Shown: piece after piece, positions 34,856 through 45,573 of the stretch | Numbering within the stretch: the first letter of the stretch is position 1 | Layout: each line of letters starts with the position of its first letter | The notes under the pieces: generated by a model | The model's input: the letters and a program-made list of their open reading frames with translations, nothing else | Told to the model about the DNA's origin: nothing | Database searches by the model: none | DNA from: Nocardioides sp. SLBN-35 | GTDB taxonomy: Bacteria > Actinomycetota > Actinomycetes > Propionibacteriales > Nocardioidaceae | Assembly: GCF_006715725.1 (NCBI RefSeq) | Contig: NZ_VFNU01000001.1 | Span: 2,294,001 to 2,358,000, forward strand | Direction: 5' to 3' | DNA length: 64,000 nt | Translations under genes and position numbers: made by a program

Positions 34856-35661
34856 TGGTGTCCTTCCGCGGCGCCTCGGCAGACGCCATGGCCGCCCTCA
34901 CCGACCAGGTCGGTGGGGTGGCCGAGGCGTCGGCCTCGACGGTCGCCGGCGACCTGTTCGCCGCGGCCCGCACCGTGCGGGCCGAGGCGGCGCTGCGTCG
35001 GGTCGTCACCGACCAGTCGGTCCCGGCCGAGGCCCGTGCGGGTCTGGTCGGCGACCTGTTCGCCGGCAAGGTCGACGCGGCCACGACCGGTCTGCTGCGT
35101 GACGCGGCCGCCCGGCGCTGGACCCGCCCCCGCGACCTCGCCGACGCCCTCGAGCAGCTCGGCGTGATCGCCGCCGTCCGGTCCGTCGGCCTCCAGGCCG
35201 GCACGCTGGTCGACGAGCTGTTCGCCGTGCGTCAGCTCGTCAACGGGGACCACGGCCTGCGCGACGCGCTGTCCGACCCGGTCCGCTCCGCGGTCGACAA
35301 GGGCGCGCTCGTCGAGACCCTGCTCACCGGCAAGGTGCTCCCGACGACCGTGCAGCTGGTCAAGCAGGCCCTGTCCGGCTCCTACCGCACCGTCGTCGCC
35401 GCGCTCGAGGACTACGAGCGCACCGCGGCCCAGGTGCAGGGCGAGGGCGTCGCCACGGTGTACGTCGCCCGCCCGCTCACCGAGGCCGACCAGCGGCGCC
35501 TCGCCGCCGCACTGACGCGCCAGTACGGCCGTCCGGTGCACCTCAACATCGTCGTCGACGCCGGCGTGCTCGGCGGCATGAAGGTGGAGATCGGGGACGA
35601 CGTCATCGACGGAACCGTCCTGGCCCGCCTCGACGACGCTCGCCGCAAGATCGCCGGCTGA
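34855..35661 (+). CDS. atpH: ATP synthase subunit delta
   Basis: 268 residues, larger than the ~180 of E. coli, as found in actinobacteria. The C-terminal 100 residues (YVARPLTEADQRRLAAALTRQYG, then GMKVEIGDDVIDGTVLARLDDA) are the canonical delta OSCP-type end. The first 150 form extra helical domains. The protein caps the peripheral stalk on the F1 crown. Confidence 0.94.
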   Translation: MVSFRGASADAMAALTDQVGGVAEASASTVAGDLFAAARTVRAEAALRRVVTDQSVPAEARAGLVGDLFAGKVDAATTGLLRDAAARRWTRPRDLADALEQLGVIAAVRSVGLQAGTLVDELFAVRQLVNGDHGLRDALSDPVRSAVDKGALVETLLTGKVLPTTVQLVKQALSGSYRTVVAALEDYERTAAQVQGEGVATVYVARPLTEADQRRLAAALTRQYGRPVHLNIVVDAGVLGGMKVEIGDDVIDGTVLARLDDARRKIAG

Positions 35662-35723
35662 CCCCGCCGATCGCCGTACCACCCACGACTTCACAGCTGT
35701 AGACAAGAGAGAAGGCACCAGAG

Positions 35724-37361
35724 ATGACGGAACTCTCCATCCGTCCGGACGAGATCCGCGACGCCCTCGCCAAGTATGTCGCCGACTTCCAGCCCGCGGC
35801 CGCGAGCAAGGAAGAGGTCGGCACCGTCGCCTCCGCCGCGGACGGCATCGCCCGCGTGTCGGGCCTCCCGTCGGCGATGGCGAACGAGCTCCTCGAGTTC
35901 GAGGACGGCACGCTCGGCCTCGCGCTGAACCTCGAGGACCGCGAGATCGGTGTCGTCATCCTCGGTGACTTCGACAAGATCGAGGAGGGCCAGACGGTCC
36001 GCCGCACCGGCGAGATCCTCTCGGTCCCCGTGGGCGAGGGCTACCTCGGCCGCGTGGTCGACCCGCTCGGCAAGCCGATCGACGGCCTCGGCGAGATCGC
36101 CACCGAGGGTCGTCGCGCCCTCGAGCTCCAGGCTCCCGGCGTGATGATGCGCAAGTCGGTCCACGAGCCGCTCGCCACCGGCATCAAGGCCATCGACTCG
36201 ATGACCCCGATCGGCCGCGGCCAGCGCCAGCTGATCATCGGCGACCGCGCCACCGGCAAGACCACGGTCGCGATCGATACGATCATCAACCAGAAGCAGA
36301 ACTGGGAGTCGGGCGACCCGACCAAGCAGGTCCGCTGCATCTATGTCGCCATCGGCCAGAAGGGCTCGACCATCGCCTCCGTGCGTGGCGCCCTCGAGGA
36401 GGCCGGCGCCCTGGAGTACACCACGATCGTGGCGGCTCCGGCGTCCGACAGCGCGGGCTTCAAGTACCTCGCCCCCTACACCGGCTCGGCCATCGGCCAG
36501 CACTGGATGTACGACGGCAAGCACGTCCTCATCGTGTTCGACGACCTGACCAAGCAGGCCGAGGCCTACCGCGCCGTGTCGCTGCTGCTGCGCCGCCCGC
36601 CGGGCCGTGAGGCCTACCCGGGTGACGTCTTCTACCTGCACTCCCGCCTGCTGGAGCGCTGCGCGAAGCTGTCCGACGAGCTCGGCGCGGGCTCGATGAC
36701 CGGCCTGCCGATCATCGAGACCAAGGCCAACGACGTCTCGGCGTTCATCCCGACCAACGTCATCTCGATCACCGACGGCCAGATCTTCCTGCAGTCGGAC
36801 CTGTTCGCGGCCAACCAGCGCCCGGCCATCGACGTCGGCATCTCGGTCTCCCGCGTCGGCGGCGCGGCGATGACCAAGGCGATGAAGGCCGTCACCGGCT
36901 CGCTCAAGGTCGACCTCGCGCAGTACCGCGCGATGGAGGCCTTCGCGATGTTCGCCTCGGACCTCGACGCCGCGTCGAAGCAGCAGCTGGCCCGCGGCCA
37001 GCGGCTGATGGCGCTGCTCAAGCAGCCGGCCTACTCGCCGTACCCGCTGGCCGACATGACCGTCTCGCTGTGGCTCGGCACCTCGGGTCGCCTCGACGTC
37101 GTCGACACCGGCGACGTGCTGCGCTTCGAGCGCGAGTTCCTCGACTACCTGCACCGCTCGCACGACGGCATCCTGGCCGCCATCCGCGAGACGCAGAAGT
37201 TCGAGGACGAGGACGGCCTCGCGGCGGCGTACGACTCCTTCCTGACCCAGTTCGAGACCTCCGAGGGCGGCAGCATCAAGGTCGGGCACGAGCCCGAGGC
37301 CGAGGCGCTCGCCGACGACGAGCTCGAGCAGGAGCAGATCGTCAAGCAGAAGCGGGGCTGA
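35724..37361 (+). CDS. atpA: ATP synthase subunit alpha
   Basis: 545 residues. P-loop [18 protein letters not shown], catalytic-site Arg in the [15 protein letters not shown] area, and the long C-terminal helix. It is preceded by an A-rich leader with AGAGAGAAGGCACCAGAG. It forms the non-catalytic nucleotide sites of the F1 head. The C-terminal 35 residues are acidic and basic ([13 protein letters not shown]), a common actinobacterial extension. Confidence 0.97.
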   Translation: MTELSIRPDEIRDALAKYVADFQPAAASKEEVGTVASAADGIARVSGLPSAMANELLEFEDGTLGLALNLEDREIGVVILGDFDKIEEGQTVRRTGEILSVPVGEGYLGRVVDPLGKPIDGLGEIATEGRRALELQAPGVMMRKSVHEPLATGIKAIDSMTPIGRGQRQLIIGDRATGKTTVAIDTIINQKQNWESGDPTKQVRCIYVAIGQKGSTIASVRGALEEAGALEYTTIVAAPASDSAGFKYLAPYTGSAIGQHWMYDGKHVLIVFDDLTKQAEAYRAVSLLLRRPPGREAYPGDVFYLHSRLLERCAKLSDELGAGSMTGLPIIETKANDVSAFIPTNVISITDGQIFLQSDLFAANQRPAIDVGISVSRVGGAAMTKAMKAVTGSLKVDLAQYRAMEAFAMFASDLDAASKQQLARGQRLMALLKQPAYSPYPLADMTVSLWLGTSGRLDVVDTGDVLRFEREFLDYLHRSHDGILAAIRETQKFEDEDGLAAAYDSFLTQFETSEGGSIKVGHEPEAEALADDELEQEQIVKQKRG

Positions 37362-37364
37362 CGC

Positions 37365-38279
37365 ATGGCCGTATCGCTGCGTGAGTACCGCGCGCGGATC
37401 AAGTCGACGGAGTCGATGAAGAAGATCACGCGCGCCATGGAGCTCATCGCTGCGTCCCGGATCATCAAGGCGCAGCAGCGGGCGCAGGCGGCAGCGCCGT
37501 ACGCCCGGGAGCTGACCCGTGCCGTGTCCGCGGTGGCGACGTTCTCGAACGTCGACCACCCGCTGACGCGGGAGGAGGAGAACCCGAAGCGCGCGGCGGT
37601 CCTGGTCATCACCAGCGACCGTGGTCTCGCGGGGGCCTACTCCTCGAGCGTCATCAAGGAGACCGAGCGGCTCGCCGAGCGTCTCCGGTCCGAGGGCAAG
37701 GAGCTCGACTTCTACCTCGCCGGACGCAAGGCCGAGGCGTACTTCAAGTTCCGCGGTCGTCCCTACATCCAGGCCTGGACCGGCTTCTCCGACCAGCCGA
37801 CCTACGACAAGGCGGCTGAGATCGGCGCGGCGCTGATCGAGGCCTTCCTCAAGGAGCAGGGCGAGGACGGCGACGTGGACGAGGTCCACGTGGTCTACAC
37901 CCGGTTCCGCTCGATGCTCACCCAGGAGCCGACCGCGATCCGGCTGCTGCCGCTCGAGGTCGTCGAGGGCGAGGAGGCCCCCGAGGCCGACGAGCTGCTG
38001 CCGCTCTACGAGTTCGAGCCGTCGGCGGCCCAGGTGCTCGACGGACTGCTGCCGCAGTACGTCCAGAGCCGGATCTTCTACGCTCTCCTGCAGGCGGCGG
38101 CCTCCGAGCTCGCCGCCCGCCAGAAGGCGATGAAGTCGGCGACCGACAACGCCGAGGAGCTGATCAAGAAGCTCACCCGGATCGCCAACCAGGCGCGCCA
38201 GGCGGGCATCACCCAGGAGATCAGCGAGATCGTCGGTGGCGTGAACGCGCTCGCCGACGCCCAGGCTGCGAACGACTGA
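37365..38279 (+). CDS. atpG: ATP synthase subunit gamma
   Basis: 304 residues, beginning with [29 protein letters not shown], the rotor N-terminal helix, with the matching C-terminal helix ending [24 protein letters not shown]. An insertion of charged residues ([18 protein letters not shown]) lies in the middle and is longer than in E. coli. It is the rotating shaft inside F1. It starts 3 nt after the alpha stop. Confidence 0.95.
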   Translation: MAVSLREYRARIKSTESMKKITRAMELIAASRIIKAQQRAQAAAPYARELTRAVSAVATFSNVDHPLTREEENPKRAAVLVITSDRGLAGAYSSSVIKETERLAERLRSEGKELDFYLAGRKAEAYFKFRGRPYIQAWTGFSDQPTYDKAAEIGAALIEAFLKEQGEDGDVDEVHVVYTRFRSMLTQEPTAIRLLPLEVVEGEEAPEADELLPLYEFEPSAAQVLDGLLPQYVQSRIFYALLQAAASELAARQKAMKSATDNAEELIKKLTRIANQARQAGITQEISEIVGGVNALADAQAAND

Positions 38280-38308
38280 CCCACCAGAGAAAACACCAAA
38301 CGGAGTAA

Positions 38309-39766
<1,458 letters not shown>

Positions 39767-39768
39767 TC

Positions 39769-40176
39769 ATGGCTGACACGACGGTCGAGCACCTGCACGT
39801 CGAGCTCGTCGCTGCGGACCGGACCGTGTGGTCCGGTGACGCGGCGATGATCATTGCGCGCACGCTCGACGGAGACATCGGCGTGCTGCGCGGCCACGCG
39901 CCCACGCTGTCGCTGCTCTCCGCCTCGGTGGTGGAGATCCAGGTCGCGAACTCCAACCAGCTCGTGGTCGTCGCCGTGGACGGTGGCTTCCTGTCGGTGG
40001 CCAACGACCGCGTGTCGATCCTGGCCGAGCGGGTCGAGCTGGCCGAGGACATCGAGGTGTCCCAGGCGCGCATCGACCTCGAGGAGGCCAAGCGGCTGCT
40101 CGACTCGAGCAACGAGGCGGAGCAGCGCGTCCGTCACGCCGAGGCGCGGATCCGCGCCGCGGAGAAGGTCTCGTAG
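39769..40176 (+). CDS. atpC: ATP synthase subunit epsilon
   Basis: 135 residues from ATG 39769, two bases after the beta stop. The N-terminal beta-sandwich (HLHVELVAADRTVWSGDAAMIIA, GHAPTLSLL) is followed by two helices (EEAKRLLDSSNEAEQRVRHAEARIRAAEK). It sits at the foot of gamma and inhibits ATP hydrolysis. It is the last gene of the core operon. Confidence 0.95.
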   Translation: MADTTVEHLHVELVAADRTVWSGDAAMIIARTLDGDIGVLRGHAPTLSLLSASVVEIQVANSNQLVVVAVDGGFLSVANDRVSILAERVELAEDIEVSQARIDLEEAKRLLDSSNEAEQRVRHAEARIRAAEKVS

Positions 40177-40194
40177 AAGGTCACTGATACGCAG

Positions 40195-40644
40195 ATGGCA
40201 TGGTGGGAGTGGCTGCTCGACATCTGTGGCGCGCTCCTGCTCCTGTGTGTGCTGTACGGCGCCGGACTCATCGTCCGGCGCCGTACGCTCTCCCGGCACG
40301 GTGGCACCTTCGAGTTGAGCCACCGGCTGCGGACCGGGACGTCCGGGCGGGGCTGGGTCCTCGGCCTCGGGCGCTACTCGGGGGAGACCCTGGAGTGGTT
40401 CCGCATCTTCACCCTCTCGCCGCGACCGAAGCGGGCCTGGCGCCGTGACGAGCTCGAGTACGACGGACGCCGCGAGCCGGTCGGCACCGAGCAGGCCTCG
40501 CTGTACCCCGACCACCTCGTCATCCGCTGCCACTCGTCGCAGGGCGAGGTCGAGCTCGCGATGAGCGTCTCGTCGCTGACCGGGTTCCAGTCCTGGCTCG
40601 AGGCGATGCCGCCCGGCACGGACTGGAACCGCGCCCGGTCATGA
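40195..40644 (+). CDS. DUF2550 domain protein
   Basis: 149 residues: one N-terminal membrane helix (WLLDICGALLLLCVLYGAGLIV), an Arg-rich cytoplasmic linker (RRRTLSRHGGTFELS), then a globular domain (WFRIFTLSPRPKRAWRRDELEY) typical of DUF2550. Members regularly follow atpC in actinobacteria, which points to a possible role in the energy apparatus, though this is not known. It overlaps the kinase gene by 4 bp (ATGA). Confidence 0.85.
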   Translation: MAWWEWLLDICGALLLLCVLYGAGLIVRRRTLSRHGGTFELSHRLRTGTSGRGWVLGLGRYSGETLEWFRIFTLSPRPKRAWRRDELEYDGRREPVGTEQASLYPDHLVIRCHSSQGEVELAMSVSSLTGFQSWLEAMPPGTDWNRARS

Positions 40645-42263
40645 GCGACGACATCTCGGACAGCGCCTGGCGACCGCCGGACCATCCCGCCGACCCGGTG
40701 GAGGCGCTGGACGGCTACACCGGCCTGGTCGCGATCGGCCGGGGCGGCGACTCCGTGGTCTATCGGGCCCGCGAGGCCGCGCTGGGCCGTGACGTCGCGA
40801 TCAAGGTGCTGCTCGTCGACGACGAGAAGCGGTTCGCCCGGTTCGCCCGCGAGGTCCAGATCAGCGTCGACCTCGGCCGCCAGCACCCCAACATCGTCAC
40901 GATCCTCGCGACCGGCACCACCGCCTCGGGCCGGCCCGCGATCGTGATGGACCTTGCCGAGGGCGGCACCTTGCACGACCGGCTCGTGTCCCACGGTCCG
41001 CTGCCGGCCGAGGAGGTGGGCCGGATCGGCGAGGTGCTCGCCGACGCACTGGCCTTCGCCCACGCCCGGGGCGTCCTGCACCGCGACGTGAAGCCGCAGA
41101 ACGTGCTCGTGCTGCCGACGTCGTGGGTGCTCACCGACTTCGGCATCGCCCGGCTGGCCGGCTCCGAGCACACCGACTCCGCCGAGCACTTCACCTACCG
41201 GCACGCGGCGCCGCAGATCCTCGACGGGCACCCGCCGACCGCCGCCGACGACATCTGGTCGCTCGGCTCCACGCTCTACACGCTGCTCGACGGGCGGCCG
41301 CCGTTCGCGAGCGACGACGTCGACGAGGACTCCGCGCTGGCCTACCTGCGCCGCGCCCGCACCGAGCCCTACCGCCCGCTCACCACACCGGGCTCCGAGC
41401 GGATCGCGCCGATCATCGACCGCTGCCTGGCCAAGGACGTCGCCGAGCGGTGGTCGTCCGCCGAGGCGCTGCGCGACGCCCTCGCGGGCCTGCGCAGCTC
41501 GGCTTGGGCACCCCGGGCGACGACCGCGACCGTGGCGCCCGGAGCGCCGGCCGAGCCCGACCGCACGCCGACCGCACCCCGCTCCGCGACGCCCGCGCCC
41601 GCTCCTTCCGCGCCCGCCGTGCCTGCCGCGGTACCGTCGTCGCCGCCCGTCGCGCTCTCGGTCGCCGCGCACGCCCCGGTCGAGCGCGACGACGCCCCCA
41701 CGGGGGTGGGGCGACCCGACCAGGACGCCACGGGCGCACCCCCGTCCGGTCCGGAGGCGCCCGCGCCCGCCGGTGCCGGGGACACGCGGGGACCCTCGCA
41801 GCGTCGCACCGCACTCGTGCTCGGCGGCATCGCCCTGGTCGTGGGCCTGGCCCTCGGCGTGGGCGGCGCGATCCTGCGCAACGACGACCCGGAGACCACG
41901 CCGAAGGACACGCCCGCCCCGACCGGCGCCGACATCCCGTCCCTGTCGACCTCGCCGACCTCGGTGCCGACGTTCAGCGGTGACCCGAACCCCGAGCTCG
42001 CGGTCGTGCTGACCCGTCTCGATGCCGAGGGCGCTTCGGGTCTCGACCTGGCCTGGACCGACCCCAGCAAGGGGGAGGGCACCTTCGTGCTCCACCAGGT
42101 CGCGCCGGACGCGGACCTGGTCGCGACCTTCCCCGCGGGCAGCACCCGGGGCGAGACGGTGCACGCGCTCCCGGCGGGGCGCAGCTGCTACTTCCTCACG
42201 GTGCACCTGGTCGACGGCGACTTCGGCGTCTCCAACCGCCGCTGCGTCGACCGCGAGTCCTGA
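40641..42263 (+). CDS. Membrane-anchored serine/threonine protein kinase
   Basis: 540 residues. The kinase domain (about 25-285) has GRGGDSVVY, K55 (VAIKVLL), the catalytic HRDVKPQN (H147-R148-D149) and DFG (166-168). The activation-segment APE is APQ here, so a conserved Glu is missing. A Pro/Ala-rich linker follows, then one membrane helix (ALVLGGIALVVGLALGVGGAIL, about residues 391-413) and an extracytoplasmic domain of about 125 residues that does not look like PASTA. It is translationally coupled to DUF2550. It faces the transglutaminase/DUF58/MoxR/FN3 operon tail-to-tail, and bifidobacterial PFNA clusters contain such a kinase, so it may regulate the FHA-bearing neighbours. Confidence 0.9.
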   Translation: MSDDISDSAWRPPDHPADPVEALDGYTGLVAIGRGGDSVVYRAREAALGRDVAIKVLLVDDEKRFARFAREVQISVDLGRQHPNIVTILATGTTASGRPAIVMDLAEGGTLHDRLVSHGPLPAEEVGRIGEVLADALAFAHARGVLHRDVKPQNVLVLPTSWVLTDFGIARLAGSEHTDSAEHFTYRHAAPQILDGHPPTAADDIWSLGSTLYTLLDGRPPFASDDVDEDSALAYLRRARTEPYRPLTTPGSERIAPIIDRCLAKDVAERWSSAEALRDALAGLRSSAWAPRATTATVAPGAPAEPDRTPTAPRSATPAPAPSAPAVPAAVPSSPPVALSVAAHAPVERDDAPTGVGRPDQDATGAPPSGPEAPAPAGAGDTRGPSQRRTALVLGGIALVVGLALGVGGAILRNDDPETTPKDTPAPTGADIPSLSTSPTSVPTFSGDPNPELAVVLTRLDAEGASGLDLAWTDPSKGEGTFVLHQVAPDADLVATFPAGSTRGETVHALPAGRSCYFLTVHLVDGDFGVSNRRCVDRES

Positions 42264-42279
42264 CCGGACCCGACTCCGG
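42264..42279. terminator. Short hairpin between kinase and transglutaminase-like gene
   Basis: CCGGA (42264-42268) pairs with TCCGG (42275-42279). It begins directly after the kinase stop in a 24-bp gap between convergent genes. Weak, but the only stem in the gap. Confidence 0.3.
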
Positions 42280-42287
42280 CGAAGTGA

Positions 42288-44375
42288 TCAGCGGCGCCAG
42301 ACCCTCGGATCCAGGTGCCACCACCAGCGCCGCCACCGCGGCCGGACCCGTCGTACGGCGCGGCGCACCTCCCGCACCGCTGCCGGGACCTCCGCCGGGA
42401 CCTCCTTGCGGGCGTCGCCGGCCGGGACCGGCGCGTAGGCGGCCCGCTCCGCGGCGCGCGCCACGACCCGCGTCGTGGTCGTGCCGAGCCGGGTGTCGAC
42501 GTCGTGGGCGATCTCGCTGGCGGGCTGACCCGCCGGCGGGCGGATCCCGGAGAGCCGCAGCGCATCGGTCACCTCGGTCCATGCGCCGATCGCGCCGCGC
42601 CGACGGTGCCGCGCGGAGCGGACCCGCCGGGCGACCAGCAGCAGGAGAGGGACGGCGAGGACGACGCCACCCAGCGTCCCCAGCAACCAGGGCGAGCCGG
42701 CACTGACGGCGGGGTCGGTGTGGTCCGGGTCGGGCGCGGCGTCCTTCGGCCCCTTGGGCGCGTCGGCCGGCGGCGTCGGGTCGTCCTCGGGACGGCGCTC
42801 CTTGGTCTCGACCGGCTGCGGCGGCGGGTCGTGGCTGAACGTGTCGTCGTCGGGCAGCGGGGAGAACGGCAGCCAGCCGTGGCCCTCGAAGTAGACCTCG
42901 GGCCACGCGAACGCGTCCTTGCCGGTGACCAGCCGCGAGCCGTCGGGCTGGTCGGTGCCCGGGCGGAAGCCGACCACGACCCGGGACGGCAGGCCCAGAC
43001 AGCGGGCGACGACCGCGAACGCGCTGGCGAACTGCTCCGAGGTGCCTTCGCGAGCACCGCTGCGCCCCTCACGGCCGACCAGGAACGCGTCGAGGCGCCA
43101 CAGCGCCGAGCCCGAGATCGCGTCGTACGACAGCCGGCTGCCGGTGCGGATGGTGTCCTCGATGGTCAGGGCCAGCTGGTAGGGCGTGCTGGCGGTGCCG
43201 GCGATCTGGCTGCAGTACTGCCGGATCCCCGCGGGCAGCGGAGGCAGCCGCGTGTAGCGTAGCGCGGCAGCGTCCTGGGGCACCGCGGCCGCGACCAGGA
43301 CGGCCTCGTCGGGGGCGTCGATGCTCCCGGTGACGGCGTACTCCTTCGCGTCGTGGCCCTCGGGCCGCGCGAGCGTTCCCGTGGGTACGTCGACGAGGAT
43401 CGCGGGGTCGCTGACCGTCGAGGGCTGTCCGGGCGTGGGGAGCCACGGACCCCGCAGGCCGGTGATGCGCACCTGCTGCGAGGCGGAGCGCTCGACCCGG
43501 CCGCGCGGCAACGGTGTCGTGCCGCCCGTGTCGAACGGCTGGTAGCGGGTGGCGGCGGTCCACTGCGTGCCGTCGTAGTCGTCGAGGACGACCAGCCGCA
43601 GCGGCACCCGGTCGCCGCGCACCTGCAGCAGCGACTCGTCGGGATGGGCCGCCCAGGCGCCGAGCTGGGTGAGCGGGTTGCTGGCCGCGACCTCGACGAT
43701 CGGCGGGTCGACCAGGTCGCGCGGCTCGAACGGGTCGTCGACGGCGACCAGGGCCGAGGCGGCGAGCGCGACCACGCCGAGCGCGGCCAACGGGGCACCG
43801 ACCCGGACCCGGGGGCGGACCGGCTCGCCTTGGTCGTCGACCACGGTCCAGCCGAGCACCGCGGTGACCAGCAGCGCGGCGGCCACGAGCCCCCACCGGT
43901 CGGCCGTCCCGCCGGTGAGGAGCAGGCCGGCGAGGTAGAGCACCGCGGCACCGACCAGCGGCTCGACGCGGAGCCGGCTGCGGGCGCGCAGCCCGACCAG
44001 CAGGGAGACCAGGCCGGTCAGCAGCATCGGCCCGACGAGCAGGTCGCCGCGCAGGGCGTAGGGGCGCGGCGAGGTCAGCAGCCGCGGCACCAGGTCGCGC
44101 AGCATCTCGCGGAACGACAGGTCGGCGCCCGCGGTGAGGACGTAGGCCGCCAGCAGCATGAGGAGCACGAGGACCGTCGCGGCGGCCCACCGCGACACCC
44201 CGACGCCGACCACCGCGCGCAGCAATGCGTACGGAAGCACCGCCGCGAGGGCGAGAAGAGGGAAGGCGAGGACCCCCTGCCAGGCGGTGGCGAGGGTGAG
44301 CGTGCCCAGCACCAGCAGCACCACGGGCAGCACGCCCTCGACGAGGGGGGTGCGGAAGCCGCGCGGACCGGTCAT
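42288..44375 (-). CDS. Transglutaminase-like membrane protein (TgpA/DUF3488 type), catalytic residues replaced
   Basis: 695 residues. About six N-terminal membrane helices up to residue 215 are followed by an extracytoplasmic domain with the transglutaminase core GTSEQFASAFAVVARCLGLPSR (about 444-465) and KDAFAWPEVYFEGHGWLPF, then another helix (GTLGGVVLAVPLLLLVA) and a cytoplasmic Arg-rich tail. In active enzymes the first motif has Cys (GxCxxFA), but here Ser446, and the HAW His is Phe489, so normal Cys-His-Asp catalysis looks lost. It overlaps the DUF58 gene (ATGA) and is the last gene of the MoxR operon. It may bind or scaffold extracytoplasmic protein rather than cross-link it. Confidence 0.88.
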   Translation of the reverse strand: MTGPRGFRTPLVEGVLPVVLLVLGTLTLATAWQGVLAFPLLALAAVLPYALLRAVVGVGVSRWAAATVLVLLMLLAAYVLTAGADLSFREMLRDLVPRLLTSPRPYALRGDLLVGPMLLTGLVSLLVGLRARSRLRVEPLVGAAVLYLAGLLLTGGTADRWGLVAAALLVTAVLGWTVVDDQGEPVRPRVRVGAPLAALGVVALAASALVAVDDPFEPRDLVDPPIVEVAASNPLTQLGAWAAHPDESLLQVRGDRVPLRLVVLDDYDGTQWTAATRYQPFDTGGTTPLPRGRVERSASQQVRITGLRGPWLPTPGQPSTVSDPAILVDVPTGTLARPEGHDAKEYAVTGSIDAPDEAVLVAAAVPQDAAALRYTRLPPLPAGIRQYCSQIAGTASTPYQLALTIEDTIRTGSRLSYDAISGSALWRLDAFLVGREGRSGAREGTSEQFASAFAVVARCLGLPSRVVVGFRPGTDQPDGSRLVTGKDAFAWPEVYFEGHGWLPFSPLPDDDTFSHDPPPQPVETKERRPEDDPTPPADAPKGPKDAAPDPDHTDPAVSAGSPWLLGTLGGVVLAVPLLLLVARRVRSARHRRRGAIGAWTEVTDALRLSGIRPPAGQPASEIAHDVDTRLGTTTTRVVARAAERAAYAPVPAGDARKEVPAEVPAAVREVRRAVRRVRPRWRRWWWHLDPRVWRR

Positions 44376-45556
44376 CGGGCCGCCACCCGGTCCCAGGCGG
44401 CCGCCAGGCCGGTGGAGTCGGTGCTGCGCACGACCAGCAGGCCGCCGTACTGCTCCACCGCGACGACCGGGGCAGGGTCGACGGCGGCGACGATGCGGGT
44501 GGGGGCGACGCCCAGCGCGAGCGACAGCTCGGCCAGGTCGGACCCGGCGCCGGTCACGACGACGGCGAGGTCGAGGTCGGCGTGCTCGATGTCGACCCGC
44601 AGGTCGTCGGCGGTCGTGTCGATCTCCGCGAACAGCAGCTCCAGCTCCTGCCCCTCGGGCCGTGGGTGGCGGGTCGCGGAGCCCGGCACCGTCACCGAGA
44701 CCCGGCGGCTGGCGACCTGGAACCGGAGCGGGTGCCCGGCTTCGATGGTGAGCCGGCACAGGGCCGCCGCCAGCTCCACCGCGTCCTCGAACGGCTCGCC
44801 GGGCCCGGACCCGGGATAGCTCGCGGCGCGGTCGTCGAGGACCACGCACACGTGCGGCTCGGACGGCTCGGCGTCCTCGCGCACCATCAGGGTGCCGGTG
44901 CGGGCGCTGGTCGCCCAGTGCAGTCGGCGCAGGTCGTCGCCGATCGTGTACTCGTGCAGGCCGACCAGGTCGGTGCCGCCCAGCTCGGTGCTGTCGTCGC
45001 CGCCCGTCACCGCGCGACGGTGCCCGGCCGGCAACGTGGTCACCGGGACCCGGCGGGGGAGCACCCGGACGTGGTCGACGCTGCCGGTGCCGGCCGTGTG
45101 GGCCGCCATCCCGGTCAGCCCGACCGCACGCACCCGGACCGGACCGACGGCGACCAGGCCGCGGCGCGGGGTGGGGACCGGGTAGTCGAGGGTCGTGGTC
45201 GTGCGTCGCGCCTCCGGCGAGGAGCCCGCATCGGGCAGGTTCACGACCACCGGCTCACCGTCGACCAGGTCCACGGCGTCGACCCGCACCAGGGCGCGGC
45301 GCCGGGCGCCGTCGATGTGGAGCCGGGCCCGGCACTCGCCGTGGCGCACGACGACCCGCGGGCTCACCTCCCGGGTGGTGGTCACCGTCGTACGTCCCAG
45401 CACGCTGGCGAGCTCGGCGGCGACGAGGCCGAGGAGCAGCGCGCCGAGGACCGCCACCACCGGGTAGCGGCAGCCCAGCCCGGCGCCGAGCAGGACCAGG
45501 CCGAGCGCGGCGGTGCCGCGTCCGCGCCCGGTGAGTGTCCGCCACAGCGTCGCCAT
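44372..45556 (-). CDS. DUF58 domain protein
   Basis: 394 residues from ATG 45556. Two membrane helices near the N terminus (TAALGLVLLGAGLG and VVAVLGALLLGLVAAELAS) are followed by a beta domain and DUF58, seen as DDLRRLHWATSARTGTLMVRE (D-x-R-x-x-x-W form). DUF58 proteins resemble von Willebrand A domains and act with MoxR ATPases in chaperone-like assembly. It is 17 bp after MoxR and overlaps the transglutaminase-like gene. Confidence 0.92.
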   Translation of the reverse strand: MATLWRTLTGRGRGTAALGLVLLGAGLGCRYPVVAVLGALLLGLVAAELASVLGRTTVTTTREVSPRVVVRHGECRARLHIDGARRRALVRVDAVDLVDGEPVVVNLPDAGSSPEARRTTTTLDYPVPTPRRGLVAVGPVRVRAVGLTGMAAHTAGTGSVDHVRVLPRRVPVTTLPAGHRRAVTGGDDSTELGGTDLVGLHEYTIGDDLRRLHWATSARTGTLMVREDAEPSEPHVCVVLDDRAASYPGSGPGEPFEDAVELAAALCRLTIEAGHPLRFQVASRRVSVTVPGSATRHPRPEGQELELLFAEIDTTADDLRVDIEHADLDLAVVVTGAGSDLAELSLALGVAPTRIVAAVDPAPVVAVEQYGGLLVVRSTDSTGLAAAWDRVAAR

Positions 45557-45573
45557 CGGTCGGTGGGCCAGGC

